From: Sulfuricurvum sp. 17-40-25
GTDB lineage: Bacteria > Campylobacterota > Campylobacteria > Campylobacterales > Sulfurimonadaceae
Assembly (NCBI GenBank): GCA_002282015.1
Contig: NCIJ01000008.1
Span: forward strand, 23,289 to 87,288
DNA length: 64,000 nt
Direction: 5' to 3'
Below, one piece after another: positions 45,486 through 54,213 of this stretch. Numbering within the stretch: the stretch's first letter is position 1; every line of letters starts with the position of its first letter. Under the pieces are notes generated by a model. The model was not told where the DNA came from, did no database searches, and saw nothing but the letters and a program-made list of their open reading frames with translations. The position numbers and the translations under genes are program-made.

Positions 45486-46946
45486 TTACTCGCCTTGTCC
45501 AAGAGAGTAAGCGCGCTCACCATCTTCAAATGAGTAAAGGTTTTCAGTTTTAATAACTGTGATACCTGCTGCATCGATTTTGTTCATCATGTCCGTGATG
45601 TCACCATTTGTGATGATATCACCTTGGTTTTTCGCGTAGAAACGACATCTCCAGTGGTCAGTCAAGAATGTTTCAGGGTGACCATTTGGATAGACTTTTT
45701 GACCACGATTAGAGATCATTTTAAGTGCTATGTTAGTACCAGCAGTAAGCTCAACTAGCTTATCACCGATTGTTTTAGAATCACAATCATCGCGAGTAAA
45801 GATATCACAACCGATAAGATTCATTTTTTGTGCTCTTACGTTAGTAAGTGTAGGTTTTTTGATCTTGATCGCTTTGTCATATTTTATAGCTGCTAGAGTT
45901 GATGGTTTTTGACCAAGTCGCTCTATTACTGCATCAGCGAACTCTTTAGTCCCAACTTCTGTATGTGCTTTACCTTCAGCTTTAAGCTTACGAGCAAGGT
46001 CATAAGTAACGATACCGTCTTCGATAGTCTTCAACCAAGCATTGTGAACCTTTTCTGCTACTTCTGGTTGACCCGCTTGTACCATCATCATTACACCTGA
46101 AAGTAAAAGACCTGATGGATTCGCTTTGTTTTGACCAGCATGACGTGGAGCAGAACCGTGGATCGCTTCATACATTGCGAAGTCATCACCAACGTTTGCA
46201 CCCGGTGCGATACCAACTGAACCTGTCATAAGTCCAAGAACGTCCGTTGCAACATCACCATAAAGGTTAGGCATAAGAACCATGTCGAACTCTTCTGGAG
46301 AATCTACCAATTTAGCCATACCGATATCGATGATCCAGTCTTCAGCTACGATGTCTGGATAGTTTTTAGCTGTTTCATAGAATACTTTTACAAAAAGACC
46401 ATCAGTGATCTTCATGATGTTATCTTTGATCATACACGTGATTCTTTTTCTGCCATATGCTTTTGCATATTCAAATGCGTATTGACAAATCTTTTCACAA
46501 CCAGGGCGTGTAATGATTTTGAGACACTGAGTTACTTCTGGAGTCTGCTGGTGCTCAATTCCTGCGTACAAATCTTCTTCGTTTTCACGAATAGTAAGAA
46601 CATTCATACCTGGGTATCGTGAAGGTATAAACGGGTTATAAGAGATAGCAGGACGTACGTTAGCGTAAAGACCTAGTGTCTTACGGATAGTAACGTTCAA
46701 ACTTTTGTATCCGCCACCTTGAGGAGTAGTAATAGGCGCTTTAAAGAGAACTTTATTCTTTTTGATAGTATCCCAAGCTTCTGGAGCAATACCAGAACTG
46801 TTACCAGCAAGATAAACTTGTTCACCTACTTCAATGTGTTCCCATGTTACATCTGCACCAGCTGCATCAAGCACTCTGATACTTGCATCCATGATCTCAG
46901 GACCGATTCCGTCACCGCGTGCTACTGTAATTGTTGTCTTTGCCAT
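45486..46946 (-). CDS. icd: NADP-dependent isocitrate dehydrogenase, Thermus-type
   Basis: 486 aa. The catalytic core (ARGDGIGPEIM, TIRKTLGLYANVRP, LTIRENEEDLYAGIEHQ, DNIMKITDGLF, DLYGDV-like NLYGDVATD, EAIHGSAPRHAGQNKANPS) is followed by an extra C-terminal domain from about residue 350, as in Thermus and reductive-TCA bacteria. The HGSAPR-AG-NKANP loop contacts the cofactor. In an autotroph it would act in carbon fixation by reductive carboxylation of 2-oxoglutarate. It has its own terminator and stands alone. Confidence 0.95.
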   Translation of the reverse strand: MAKTTITVARGDGIGPEIMDASIRVLDAAGADVTWEHIEVGEQVYLAGNSSGIAPEAWDTIKKNKVLFKAPITTPQGGGYKSLNVTIRKTLGLYANVRPAISYNPFIPSRYPGMNVLTIRENEEDLYAGIEHQQTPEVTQCLKIITRPGCEKICQYAFEYAKAYGRKRITCMIKDNIMKITDGLFVKVFYETAKNYPDIVAEDWIIDIGMAKLVDSPEEFDMVLMPNLYGDVATDVLGLMTGSVGIAPGANVGDDFAMYEAIHGSAPRHAGQNKANPSGLLLSGVMMMVQAGQPEVAEKVHNAWLKTIEDGIVTYDLARKLKAEGKAHTEVGTKEFADAVIERLGQKPSTLAAIKYDKAIKIKKPTLTNVRAQKMNLIGCDIFTRDDCDSKTIGDKLVELTAGTNIALKMISNRGQKVYPNGHPETFLTDHWRCRFYAKNQGDIITNGDITDMMNKIDAAGITVIKTENLYSFEDGERAYSLGQGE

Positions 46947-47150
46947 CTTATTTCCTTATATGTGGTTTTAAATCATTTCTTTGCAAAATGCTAATGCATG
47001 GGTTGCAAGTGTGAAAAAATTTAATTGCAGAATTATAGGAGGTAAAGAAATTTAATGCTTTACTGAAATTGTCATAATTATTATCTATTTTTGTTCTATT
47101 TATTCTCTTTTAATAGCTCTAAAGTTCTCATTTTTAGCTATAATTATTTC

Positions 47151-48026
47151 ATGAAAAAAGCAACACTTACCAAAAATACGAAGCTGGCGAACGATTTACT
47201 CTACTATATATATTCCCATATCGATATTGATATCAATATGGATGAGCTTGCCCATTTGTTTAATATCAGCAAGTTTTACATGCATAAAGTATTTAAAGAG
47301 ATGTTTGGCAGAAACATCTATGAGAGTATCAAATCTATTAGACTTCAAAAAGCAGCGACACTTCTAATAACCAATAAATATTCAACAATTACAGAAATAG
47401 CTGCATTGTGCGGTTACAGTTCTCAAACATCGTTTATTCGAGTATTTAAAGAGCGTTTTATGATGACTCCGACTGCATGGAGGCGTGGTGGTCATAAAAC
47501 ATACTCAAAAAATATCATCGAAGAATCAGTCAAAACGAAAAACTCCAATGCAACCTTCGATCACATGCAACCCACTATTGTTAAAATGCCGCAAATTGAA
47601 GCATATTACATAAGACATGATGGATATAACGATAACGTTAGACAGGCTTGGCAAAAGATTCAATTATGGACATACAGTAATAACATAGAAAGCTATGAAC
47701 AGATTGCCCTTTTCCATGATAATCCGGCAATAACACCTTCAGATGAGTGTCATTATGTTGCATGTGTGCAAGTGAACGATACGAATGCATCAATCAATGA
47801 TCGGCTTCCGAAATTTAAAATATTCGGGGGAAACTATGCTAAGTTTGATTTAAAAGGGACTGATGGTGACCTGTTGAAATTTATGCATTGGCTTTACAGT
47901 GAATGGTTACCAAACAGTGAGTATGAAACAACGACGAAACCGCAATATGTCATTTATAAAAAAAATAAATATCTATCGGATGATAATCTTTTTGAATTGA
48001 GCTTTTATTTATCTATCAAGTTTTAA
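47151..48026 (+). CDS. AraC-type regulator with GyrI-like ligand domain
   Basis: About 291 aa from the ATG at 47151. Two HTH units (LAHLFNISKFYMHKVFKEMFG and IAALCGYSSQTSFIRVFKERF) lie at about 28-115, before a C-terminal GyrI/SOUL-like effector domain (about 138-290, with YYIRHDGYNDNVRQAWQKI). This order matches the Rob/SoxS-like group. A perfect TATAAT (47139-47144) ends only 6 bp before the ATG, so translation may be leaderless. A TTG at 47091 would extend it by 20 residues and lies upstream of that -10. Confidence 0.87.
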   Translation: MKKATLTKNTKLANDLLYYIYSHIDIDINMDELAHLFNISKFYMHKVFKEMFGRNIYESIKSIRLQKAATLLITNKYSTITEIAALCGYSSQTSFIRVFKERFMMTPTAWRRGGHKTYSKNIIEESVKTKNSNATFDHMQPTIVKMPQIEAYYIRHDGYNDNVRQAWQKIQLWTYSNNIESYEQIALFHDNPAITPSDECHYVACVQVNDTNASINDRLPKFKIFGGNYAKFDLKGTDGDLLKFMHWLYSEWLPNSEYETTTKPQYVIYKKNKYLSDDNLFELSFYLSIKF

Positions 48027-48099
48027 TAGTTCTACGCGTTACTACAATCATACACCAAAAAGGTGAGTGATTTTAGTATTATTTTTGCAGTTATATGGG

Positions 48100-48405
48100 T
48101 TACTTTTTAGGAGTTCCCAAAAGGAGCATAACATCACTAAGGATACATTTACCGCCGTATCGGTTTAAAAAACTGTGGATGTCTTTATCCATACTTTGAT
48201 ACTGATCTGCTTCACAGACTGTAAAGATATAGATATTGCTAAAAAGATCACACGTATCATCTGCAGTTTTTAAGCCATGCCCTCCAAAACCTTCTATATC
48301 TCTAATAATGGTATAGCCATGTATATCATGGTTTGTGAATAGATCTAATAATCTATTTAGGTAAATCGCTTCAATAATTACTTCGACTTTTTTCATGCTT
48401 TTCAT
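48100..48405 (-). CDS. sbtB: PII-like signalling protein, SbtB type
   Basis: 101 aa with the PII ferredoxin-like fold: MKKVEVIIEAIYLNRLLDLF, HDIHGYTIIRDIEGFGGHG (the usual T-loop base), and a final strand CILSDVMLL. In cyanobacteria SbtB binds adenyl nucleotides and c-di-AMP/cAMP and controls SbtA. The C-terminal redox Cys loop of cyanobacterial SbtB is missing. It begins 4 bp after the sbtA stop, the usual partner arrangement, which decides the call over a general DUF3240 or GlnK label. Confidence 0.85.
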   Translation of the reverse strand: MKSMKKVEVIIEAIYLNRLLDLFTNHDIHGYTIIRDIEGFGGHGLKTADDTCDLFSNIYIFTVCEADQYQSMDKDIHSFLNRYGGKCILSDVMLLLGTPKK

Positions 48406-48409
48406 ATTT

Positions 48410-49390
48410 TCATCCCCACAATGTATTGATCATAAAATAGTATAGCGGTATTCCCAATGAAATATTAAATGGAAAAGTAACGGCTAGACTTAACGGTAAA
48501 TAAATACCTGGATTAGCTTGAGGAACCGACAACCTCATGGCAGCCGGAACAGCGATATAGGAGGCGCTGGCACTCAGAAGGGCTAGAAGAAACGCATCCC
48601 CTTTGGCAATATCCAGGCTGTAGGCTATGCCAGCTGCAACTGAGGCATTGACCATTGGCATGATGAGCGCAAATCCAATCAAGTAGAAACCAACCTTTTT
48701 AAGCTCATGAATCTTTCGAGCCGCAACCAGCCCCATATCAAGTAGGAAAAATGCAAGAAACCCTTTAAATAAGGTTCCAAAAAGCGGCTCCATGGTAGCC
48801 CAGCCTTTCTCTCCAGATAAAATACCAATAATAAGGGCACCCACCAACAAAAAGACGGATGGATTTAAAAATGCTTCTCTTAAAATCTCTTTCCAACCAT
48901 TGTTTTCATCGGTTGCACTGTTAGCGTCTTTAATGAAGATCGCGGCAAACACCAAACCGATGACAATAGCAGGAGACTCCATCAGTGCCATAGAAGCTAC
49001 CATATAACCGCCGTATTCTACGCCTATGGTTTGAAGATAGGTAATACCCGTAATAAAGGTAACGGCACTAATAGAACCATAAGTAGCAGCAATTGCAATA
49101 GAATTATAGATGTCAATCTTTCTTTTTAAAATAAAAAAACTGTAGATAGGGACAAGTAAAGACATACCTACCGCTATAAGCAGTGCTTTAAAGATATAAA
49201 AGTCTAATCCGCTTTTAGAAAGTTCATATCCACCGTGTAGACCAATGGCTATTAACAAATACAGTGAAAATAGCTTAGGTAAAGGTTGTGGTATGGATAG
49301 TTCTGATTTAAAAAAAACAGCAAGCATCCCTAGAAAAAAGAATAAAACAGGGGGGTTTAGCATATTCTGTAATATTAGATCTACATTCAT
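48410..49390 (-). CDS. sbtA: Sodium-dependent bicarbonate transporter SbtA
   Basis: 326-aa membrane protein with about ten helices. It matches the SbtA family: NPPVLFFFLGMLAVFFKSEL at the N-terminus, LYLLIAIGLHGGYELSKSG near 44-62, TYGSISAVTFITG near 103-115 and ASASYIAVPAAMR near 273-285. It imports bicarbonate with Na+. AAGGAG precedes the ATG. Paired with SbtB downstream. An autotroph using the reductive TCA cycle would benefit from this uptake. Confidence 0.93.
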   Translation of the reverse strand: MNVDLILQNMLNPPVLFFFLGMLAVFFKSELSIPQPLPKLFSLYLLIAIGLHGGYELSKSGLDFYIFKALLIAVGMSLLVPIYSFFILKRKIDIYNSIAIAATYGSISAVTFITGITYLQTIGVEYGGYMVASMALMESPAIVIGLVFAAIFIKDANSATDENNGWKEILREAFLNPSVFLLVGALIIGILSGEKGWATMEPLFGTLFKGFLAFFLLDMGLVAARKIHELKKVGFYLIGFALIMPMVNASVAAGIAYSLDIAKGDAFLLALLSASASYIAVPAAMRLSVPQANPGIYLPLSLAVTFPFNISLGIPLYYFMINTLWG

Positions 49391-49611
49391 TTGTGTAACT
49401 CCTTGATTTTACTTCTGCGCATCATAGCAAACAAAATTACATTTTAGTGGTACGAAAACTGAATTTGGAAAATAGTAAGTTACTGTTTTACTCGTGTGCT
49501 ATAGTTAATGTTCTAAAGAGTCCAATAATCAGTACTTTAAGCCTTGTTTTAAGAAGTGTTTCGTTTAGTAACTAGATGTTTTTTGACTGGAAAAGTTACC
49601 TTTAATCATGA

Positions 49612-50049
49612 TTACTCGTTGTCATCTTTTTGCGCTTTGATAAATTCGTCCACCAAGAGGGTTAGATATTCTAGGGTTGCTTTGTCAGGGTCCTGTGTTT
49701 TTATAAACTTGTTCGATAAATAAGTATAGGAAAAGGTCTCTATTTGGTCTTTGCGTTTGGTGGTCACTTCTTCTCCAAGACCCACTTCTATGTGAATGAC
49801 GTGTGTCCCTTTTACCTCTATAGCATCGATTTTAACTACCAAGATACTGGCATCCGTTTTTCCCAGGGTAAAACCTGCCTTTGTCAGTTTGTCTGTGACC
49901 ATGTTTTTGAGCATGGTTTTTTTGTCCTGATTTAGAAAAGCAGCCTCACTAGAGAAATAAAGATTTAATGAATGGACATTATCCAGAGTGTACAGCGAAG
50001 CGCTGTAGAGTGAACTTGAGAGTAAAAGTGCTAAGAATAATTTTTTCAT
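49612..50049 (-). CDS. Exported protein of unknown function in the thioredoxin-fold operon
   Basis: 145 aa: signal peptide (MKKLFLALLLSSSLYS), then a mixed alpha/beta domain with no family I recognise (NLYFSSEAAFLNQDKKTMLKN, then VIHIEVGLGEEV). Its start overlaps the stop of the thioredoxin-like gene by one base. No cysteine remains in the mature part, so it is not itself a thiol enzyme; it may be a client or partner. Confidence 0.75.
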   Translation of the reverse strand: MKKLFLALLLSSSLYSASLYTLDNVHSLNLYFSSEAAFLNQDKKTMLKNMVTDKLTKAGFTLGKTDASILVVKIDAIEVKGTHVIHIEVGLGEEVTTKRKDQIETFSYTYLSNKFIKTQDPDKATLEYLTLLVDEFIKAQKDDNE

Positions 50050-50483
50050 TACTTTTTCTCCGCTTTATTGGCATTCAAAGCGTAATCCATATTTTCCATA
50101 AATTCATCTGGTTTCATATAGGCAACCGTTTCAAAAAGCGACTTTTCATTCTTTGGATCAATAAAAAATACCGCAGGGATGAGGGGGGCATAATATTCTT
50201 TGGGATATTTTCCTTTATCTTTGTATTTATCGATGATGATACCCACAAAGTTTTCATTGACTTTTGCCATAACTTCAGAATCTTTTAGCGTCTTTCTTTC
50301 AAACTTTTTACACCATGGACAATAGTCACCAACTACCACAATCATGAGCAATTTTTTTTGCTCTTTAGCCGTTTGAACAGCCATGTCATAGTTTCGTAAA
50401 TAATTCACTTCAGTAGCAAATTCATCGATTTGAGCGGCATAAACAAAGCTAAGTAGGGTGAGTAGTGTTATTAAAATTTTCAT
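50049..50483 (-). CDS. Periplasmic thioredoxin-fold protein
   Basis: 144 aa with a signal peptide (about 1-16) and a thioredoxin domain with the active site GDYCPWCKKFERKTL near 52-66 and a cis-Pro region (LIPAVFFIDPKNEK) near 102. CPWC is unlike DsbA (CPHC) or TlpA (CPPC) and resembles reducing SoxW/DUF255-like periplasmic thioredoxins. It sits between a 64-aa membrane-associated protein gene and an exported protein, opposite a MerR-type regulator. Confidence 0.9.
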   Translation of the reverse strand: MKILITLLTLLSFVYAAQIDEFATEVNYLRNYDMAVQTAKEQKKLLMIVVVGDYCPWCKKFERKTLKDSEVMAKVNENFVGIIIDKYKDKGKYPKEYYAPLIPAVFFIDPKNEKSLFETVAYMKPDEFMENMDYALNANKAEKK

Positions 50484-50484
50484 A

Positions 50485-50679
50485 TTATTCCTTTATTTGT
50501 GAGTTACTGACTTTATTGGCTCTGTAGATTTTATGAGTAGTTTTTTCATTTTCAGGACCTCGTAATCTATCGTCCAGCTCATCTAGTTTTAATTTACTGG
50601 CTTGTTTTTCATAGGTTATACCAAAGAAAAAGAAAATAAAATCCCAGATACCAACGAGTAGTTTAAAAATATATTTCAT
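50485..50679 (-). CDS. Small protein with N-terminal membrane segment
   Basis: 64 aa: a hydrophobic start (FKLLVGIWDFIFFFFGITY, about 4-22) and a charged C-terminal half. Function unknown. AAGGAAC lies before the ATG. It is the first gene of the three-gene operon, 1 bp from the thioredoxin-like gene, and is transcribed away from the MerR-type gene. Confidence 0.65.
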   Translation of the reverse strand: MKYIFKLLVGIWDFIFFFFGITYEKQASKLKLDELDDRLRGPENEKTTHKIYRANKVSNSQIKE

Positions 50680-50731
50680 CCATTGTTCCTTGAATAGGCT
50701 TTTAAAAACGTTAAGTTATACTTATCGATTT

Positions 50732-50750
50732 GAATTATAAGGTATAATTC
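50732..50750. promoter_or_regulatory. 19-bp palindrome holding two back-to-back -10 boxes
   Basis: GAATTATA-AGG-TATAATTC is a perfect inverted repeat in the 134-bp divergent gap. Each arm contains TATAAT on its own strand (50743-50748 plus, 50739-50734 minus). MerR proteins bind 18-19-bp dyads in promoters, so one dimer could govern both directions. Another TATAAT at 50779-50784 offers the regulator gene a second promoter. Confidence 0.7.
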
Positions 50751-50813
50751 TTACATCAATATTAATTTAGACTAATTCTATAATAGTAGATTATCCATTA
50801 AAAAAGGCTCACG

Positions 50814-51491
50814 ATGGAGTATAAAATATCAGAGCTTGTTGCTCGTACCAATGTACCAAAATCGACAATTTTATACTATATCCGAAAAGGTCTGCTTCCT
50901 GAGGCTAAAAAACTCAAATCAAATGTCCATCGATACAACGATGAACATATTGAGCTCATTGGATATATCAAGTACATGCAAGAAGAAATAGGCAGTACCA
51001 ATGAGCAGATTAAGTTCGCATTGCAACATAAAAATCAGTCATTATCAAGTTCTTTTTCCATGATAGAGCCTCTAATGAATACACTGAGTGCTGTTGCTCG
51101 TGATGCTGTTCATTATACGAAAAAAGAGTTTTTAAAATACTGTAACGTTGATAGCACACTGTTAGAACAGCTGTTGGATGATGGTCTTTTAGTACCGATC
51201 AATGATGATGATTTTACGGAAAAAGAAGCCTCTGTCATTAGACTTATACTCTCTTTTAAGGAAGTCGGTGTTGAGTATGCGATCATCAAAGAGTATGTGA
51301 AACATGCCAAAGCACTTAGCCAACTGGAATCACAAATGCAGATGCAGTTATGCAACGTACGCAGTGATCAAAATTTTCCAATGCTTTGGAAAATCATGTT
51401 CGAGACGTTGTTCAATGCCAAAGAGTATCTTTTTAATCGGTACACCTACAAAGTGCTGTTAAAATCGCTTAAAGATGAGATTATTAGATAA
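50814..51491 (+). CDS. MerR-type regulator with two tandem MerR-like HTH units
   Basis: 225 aa. Unit 1 (about 1-67): YKISELVARTNVPKSTILYYIRKGLLP with RYNDEHIELIGYIKYMQEEIGST. Unit 2 (about 99-165): YTKKEFLKYCNVDSTLLEQLLDDGLL with FTEKEASVIRLILSFKEVGV. The pattern helix-turn-helix, GLL, then a wing-helix repeats in both. No metal-binding cysteine cluster follows; the C-terminus is a helical tail. It faces the thioredoxin-fold operon over a palindrome. Confidence 0.85.
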   Translation: MEYKISELVARTNVPKSTILYYIRKGLLPEAKKLKSNVHRYNDEHIELIGYIKYMQEEIGSTNEQIKFALQHKNQSLSSSFSMIEPLMNTLSAVARDAVHYTKKEFLKYCNVDSTLLEQLLDDGLLVPINDDDFTEKEASVIRLILSFKEVGVEYAIIKEYVKHAKALSQLESQMQMQLCNVRSDQNFPMLWKIMFETLFNAKEYLFNRYTYKVLLKSLKDEIIR

Positions 51492-51575
51492 TAGGTATAA
51501 AATCACTCTTTTAAATGTAATAAAGTATCAAATGGTATTATAGTAATAACTATATTTCGAGAAAAATGAGTTTTT

Positions 51576-54158
51576 ATGTTTGATTTTACGTCCTCGTCCA
51601 ATAACCATAAGGATACATCCCCTCATGGATGGAGAGCGGGGTTATGGACTTTTTTGATCGTCGTCCTCTTATCCTCTTTAATCATTTTAAGAATCGAAGA
51701 TACCCGTTTGGAGACAAAACGTTCTAAAGCTAAAGAAGTTGCTAATCAAAATGCTCATGAGCTTGAGAAAATAATACAACGTAATCTAATAGTGGCCTAT
51801 CCTCTAGCAGTGTTAATAGAACAAACAGGAACGGTTGAAAATTTTGAACGTATTAGTCAACAACTGTTGGAACATTATTTATATATTTCTGAGATTGCTC
51901 TGGCTCCAGATGGAATCGTTAGTCAGGTTTTCCCGTTAGAAGAAAATAAAAAAGCATTGGGATTCAATATCCTGTCTGATTCAAAACAAAAAAATGAAGC
52001 CTTCCTCGCTCGAGAAACAGGGAATATGATATTAGCTGGACCACTTAATCTGGTACAGGGTGGTAAAGGGCTGGTCGGCCGTTTGCCTGTTTATGTTGGA
52101 GAGGAAAAAAAGTTTTGGGGATTTGTACTTATTGTTATCCGTTTTCCGGATATCTTGAAATACATTCATTTACAAGAAGACGGCTATAACTACGTCCTAA
52201 CAAGAGTTCATCCAAATAGCAGTAAGTTGGAGACGATCGCTTCCTCAAAAATTAAAAAAATGGATACTCCCATAGCAAAGAGTGTTGATGTTCCAAATGC
52301 AAAATGGGTACTTTCCATTGCTCCGACAGAAGGATGGTATGATCAGAAAATCATTGCTCTTGAAATATTTTTCGGATTTTTAATCAGTCTACTCTTTGGA
52401 TACATTGCAAAACAGTATACACAACTGCACCATTATCGAAATTTTTTGGAAGAACAGGTGCAAGTGCGCACGGCTGAGATTACGGCAACCAAAAACTTTC
52501 TCTATACACTGCTGGATACTATCCCAGACATGATATGGCTAAAAAACCGTGAGGGTATTTATCTGCTCTGTAATCCGATGTTTGAACGTTTATTCGGTGC
52601 TAAAGAAGAAGTGATTATCGGTAAAACCGATTATGATTTTCTTGACAAAGAACAAGCTGATTTGTTTCGTGAGAAAGACCGTTTAGCCATCGAACTAAAA
52701 GGTAAAAGTATTGATGAAGAATGGGTTGAATTGGCGGATGATGGTAGTTTTGTTTTACTCGAAACAACGAGTGTTCCGATGCTTGATGAGAGTGGAGAGC
52801 TGATTGGCGTTTTAGGGATTGCACACGATATTACAGCTCGAAAGTCCACTGAAGAACACATTCAAAATTTAGCCCATTATGATCAACTTACAGGCTTGCC
52901 AAATCGTATGCTCCTCAATGATAGGGTCAAATACCTGCTTAGCATGGCGCAGCGTACGAATGAGCCTTTAGTAGTGATGTTTTTGGATCTTGACCATTTT
53001 AAAAATATTAACGATACTTTAGGTCACAGTATCGGCGATCAAGTATTAATAGAGGTTGCTAATCGGATCAAGCAAGCGGTTCGGGATCAAGATACAGTAG
53101 CACGATTGGGAGGGGATGAATTCATTATGCTTTTCCCTAATACGGATTCGAATGCTGCCATGCATATTGCTACAAAACTGATTACAACAATTTCAAAAGT
53201 ATCTACGATTGATCAAAATGAGCTGACTATCACCCCATCCATCGGTATTGCTATCTACCCTGATGACGGTGAAGATTTTGAGACCCTTTTAAAAAATGCG
53301 GATACTGCGATGTATGGGGTCAAGGGTGCAAGCCGTAACAGTTTTCATTTCTTTACAAAAGAGATGCAGTTAAATCTAGCTCGTAACCTGCAGCTGGAAA
53401 ATGCACTGCGACATGCATTGAAACGCAACGAGTTAGAAGTCTATTATCAGCCGCAGATTTCACTATTGGACGGTCATGTTATAGGGGCTGAAGCATTATT
53501 ACGATGGAAGCATCCGACACTCGGGATGATCTCTCCTGCCGAATTTATCCCAATAGCCGAAAGCAGCGGTCAAATCATAGAGATTGGAGAATGGGTTTTA
53601 CGTACTGCAATTCAACAAACAAAAGAGTGGATAAATAGCGGATTTTCCCCTATGATAATCGCGGTCAATTTATCTGCTATACAATTTCGACAGAACAATT
53701 TACTGACACTGATAACAGACATTCTCAAAGAAGTAAAATTACCGCATGAATATCTAGAGTTGGAACTGACCGAAGCCGTTACCATGCATAATCCGGAATC
53801 TGTTATTGATATCATGAACAAGCTCGATGAACAAGGAATCCGCATGTCGATCGACGACTTCGGGACCGGGTATTCTTCGTTAAGTTATTTAAAAAAATTC
53901 AAAGCCTATAAACTAAAAATCGATCAGTCGTTTATCCGGGATATTACGGTGGATAATGAGGACCGAGCTATTGTAAGAGCCATCATCGATATGGCACATA
54001 ATCTCGGCTTACAAACGATAGCCGAAGGTGTTGAGACTGCCGAACAGTTGGATTTTTTACGTTTGCATGGATGTGATGAAGTACAGGGGTATTACTTTAG
54101 TAAACCACTTCCTACGGTTGAATTTGAAAAGTTTTTAGAAAGTTTTCTTGGCGTGTAG
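51576..54158 (+). CDS. Membrane-bound PAS-GGDEF-EAL protein
   Basis: 860 aa: TM1 about 22-42, periplasmic CHASE-like sensor about 45-262, TM2 about 265-285, short coiled coil, PAS domain about 305-425, GGDEF domain with intact RLGGDEF at 510-516, and EAL domain with EALLRW at 639-644, ELTEAVTMHN, DDFGTGYSSL and IDQSFIRDI. Both active sites look complete, so cyclase and phosphodiesterase activities are possible and the PAS or periplasmic signal would decide. It is monocistronic. Confidence 0.93.
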   Translation: MFDFTSSSNNHKDTSPHGWRAGLWTFLIVVLLSSLIILRIEDTRLETKRSKAKEVANQNAHELEKIIQRNLIVAYPLAVLIEQTGTVENFERISQQLLEHYLYISEIALAPDGIVSQVFPLEENKKALGFNILSDSKQKNEAFLARETGNMILAGPLNLVQGGKGLVGRLPVYVGEEKKFWGFVLIVIRFPDILKYIHLQEDGYNYVLTRVHPNSSKLETIASSKIKKMDTPIAKSVDVPNAKWVLSIAPTEGWYDQKIIALEIFFGFLISLLFGYIAKQYTQLHHYRNFLEEQVQVRTAEITATKNFLYTLLDTIPDMIWLKNREGIYLLCNPMFERLFGAKEEVIIGKTDYDFLDKEQADLFREKDRLAIELKGKSIDEEWVELADDGSFVLLETTSVPMLDESGELIGVLGIAHDITARKSTEEHIQNLAHYDQLTGLPNRMLLNDRVKYLLSMAQRTNEPLVVMFLDLDHFKNINDTLGHSIGDQVLIEVANRIKQAVRDQDTVARLGGDEFIMLFPNTDSNAAMHIATKLITTISKVSTIDQNELTITPSIGIAIYPDDGEDFETLLKNADTAMYGVKGASRNSFHFFTKEMQLNLARNLQLENALRHALKRNELEVYYQPQISLLDGHVIGAEALLRWKHPTLGMISPAEFIPIAESSGQIIEIGEWVLRTAIQQTKEWINSGFSPMIIAVNLSAIQFRQNNLLTLITDILKEVKLPHEYLELELTEAVTMHNPESVIDIMNKLDEQGIRMSIDDFGTGYSSLSYLKKFKAYKLKIDQSFIRDITVDNEDRAIVRAIIDMAHNLGLQTIAEGVETAEQLDFLRLHGCDEVQGYYFSKPLPTVEFEKFLESFLGV

Positions 54159-54213
54159 ATAATATTAAGCTATAGTATTTTTGTTAAATAAAATTAATAG
54201 AGCGGAGAATAGC

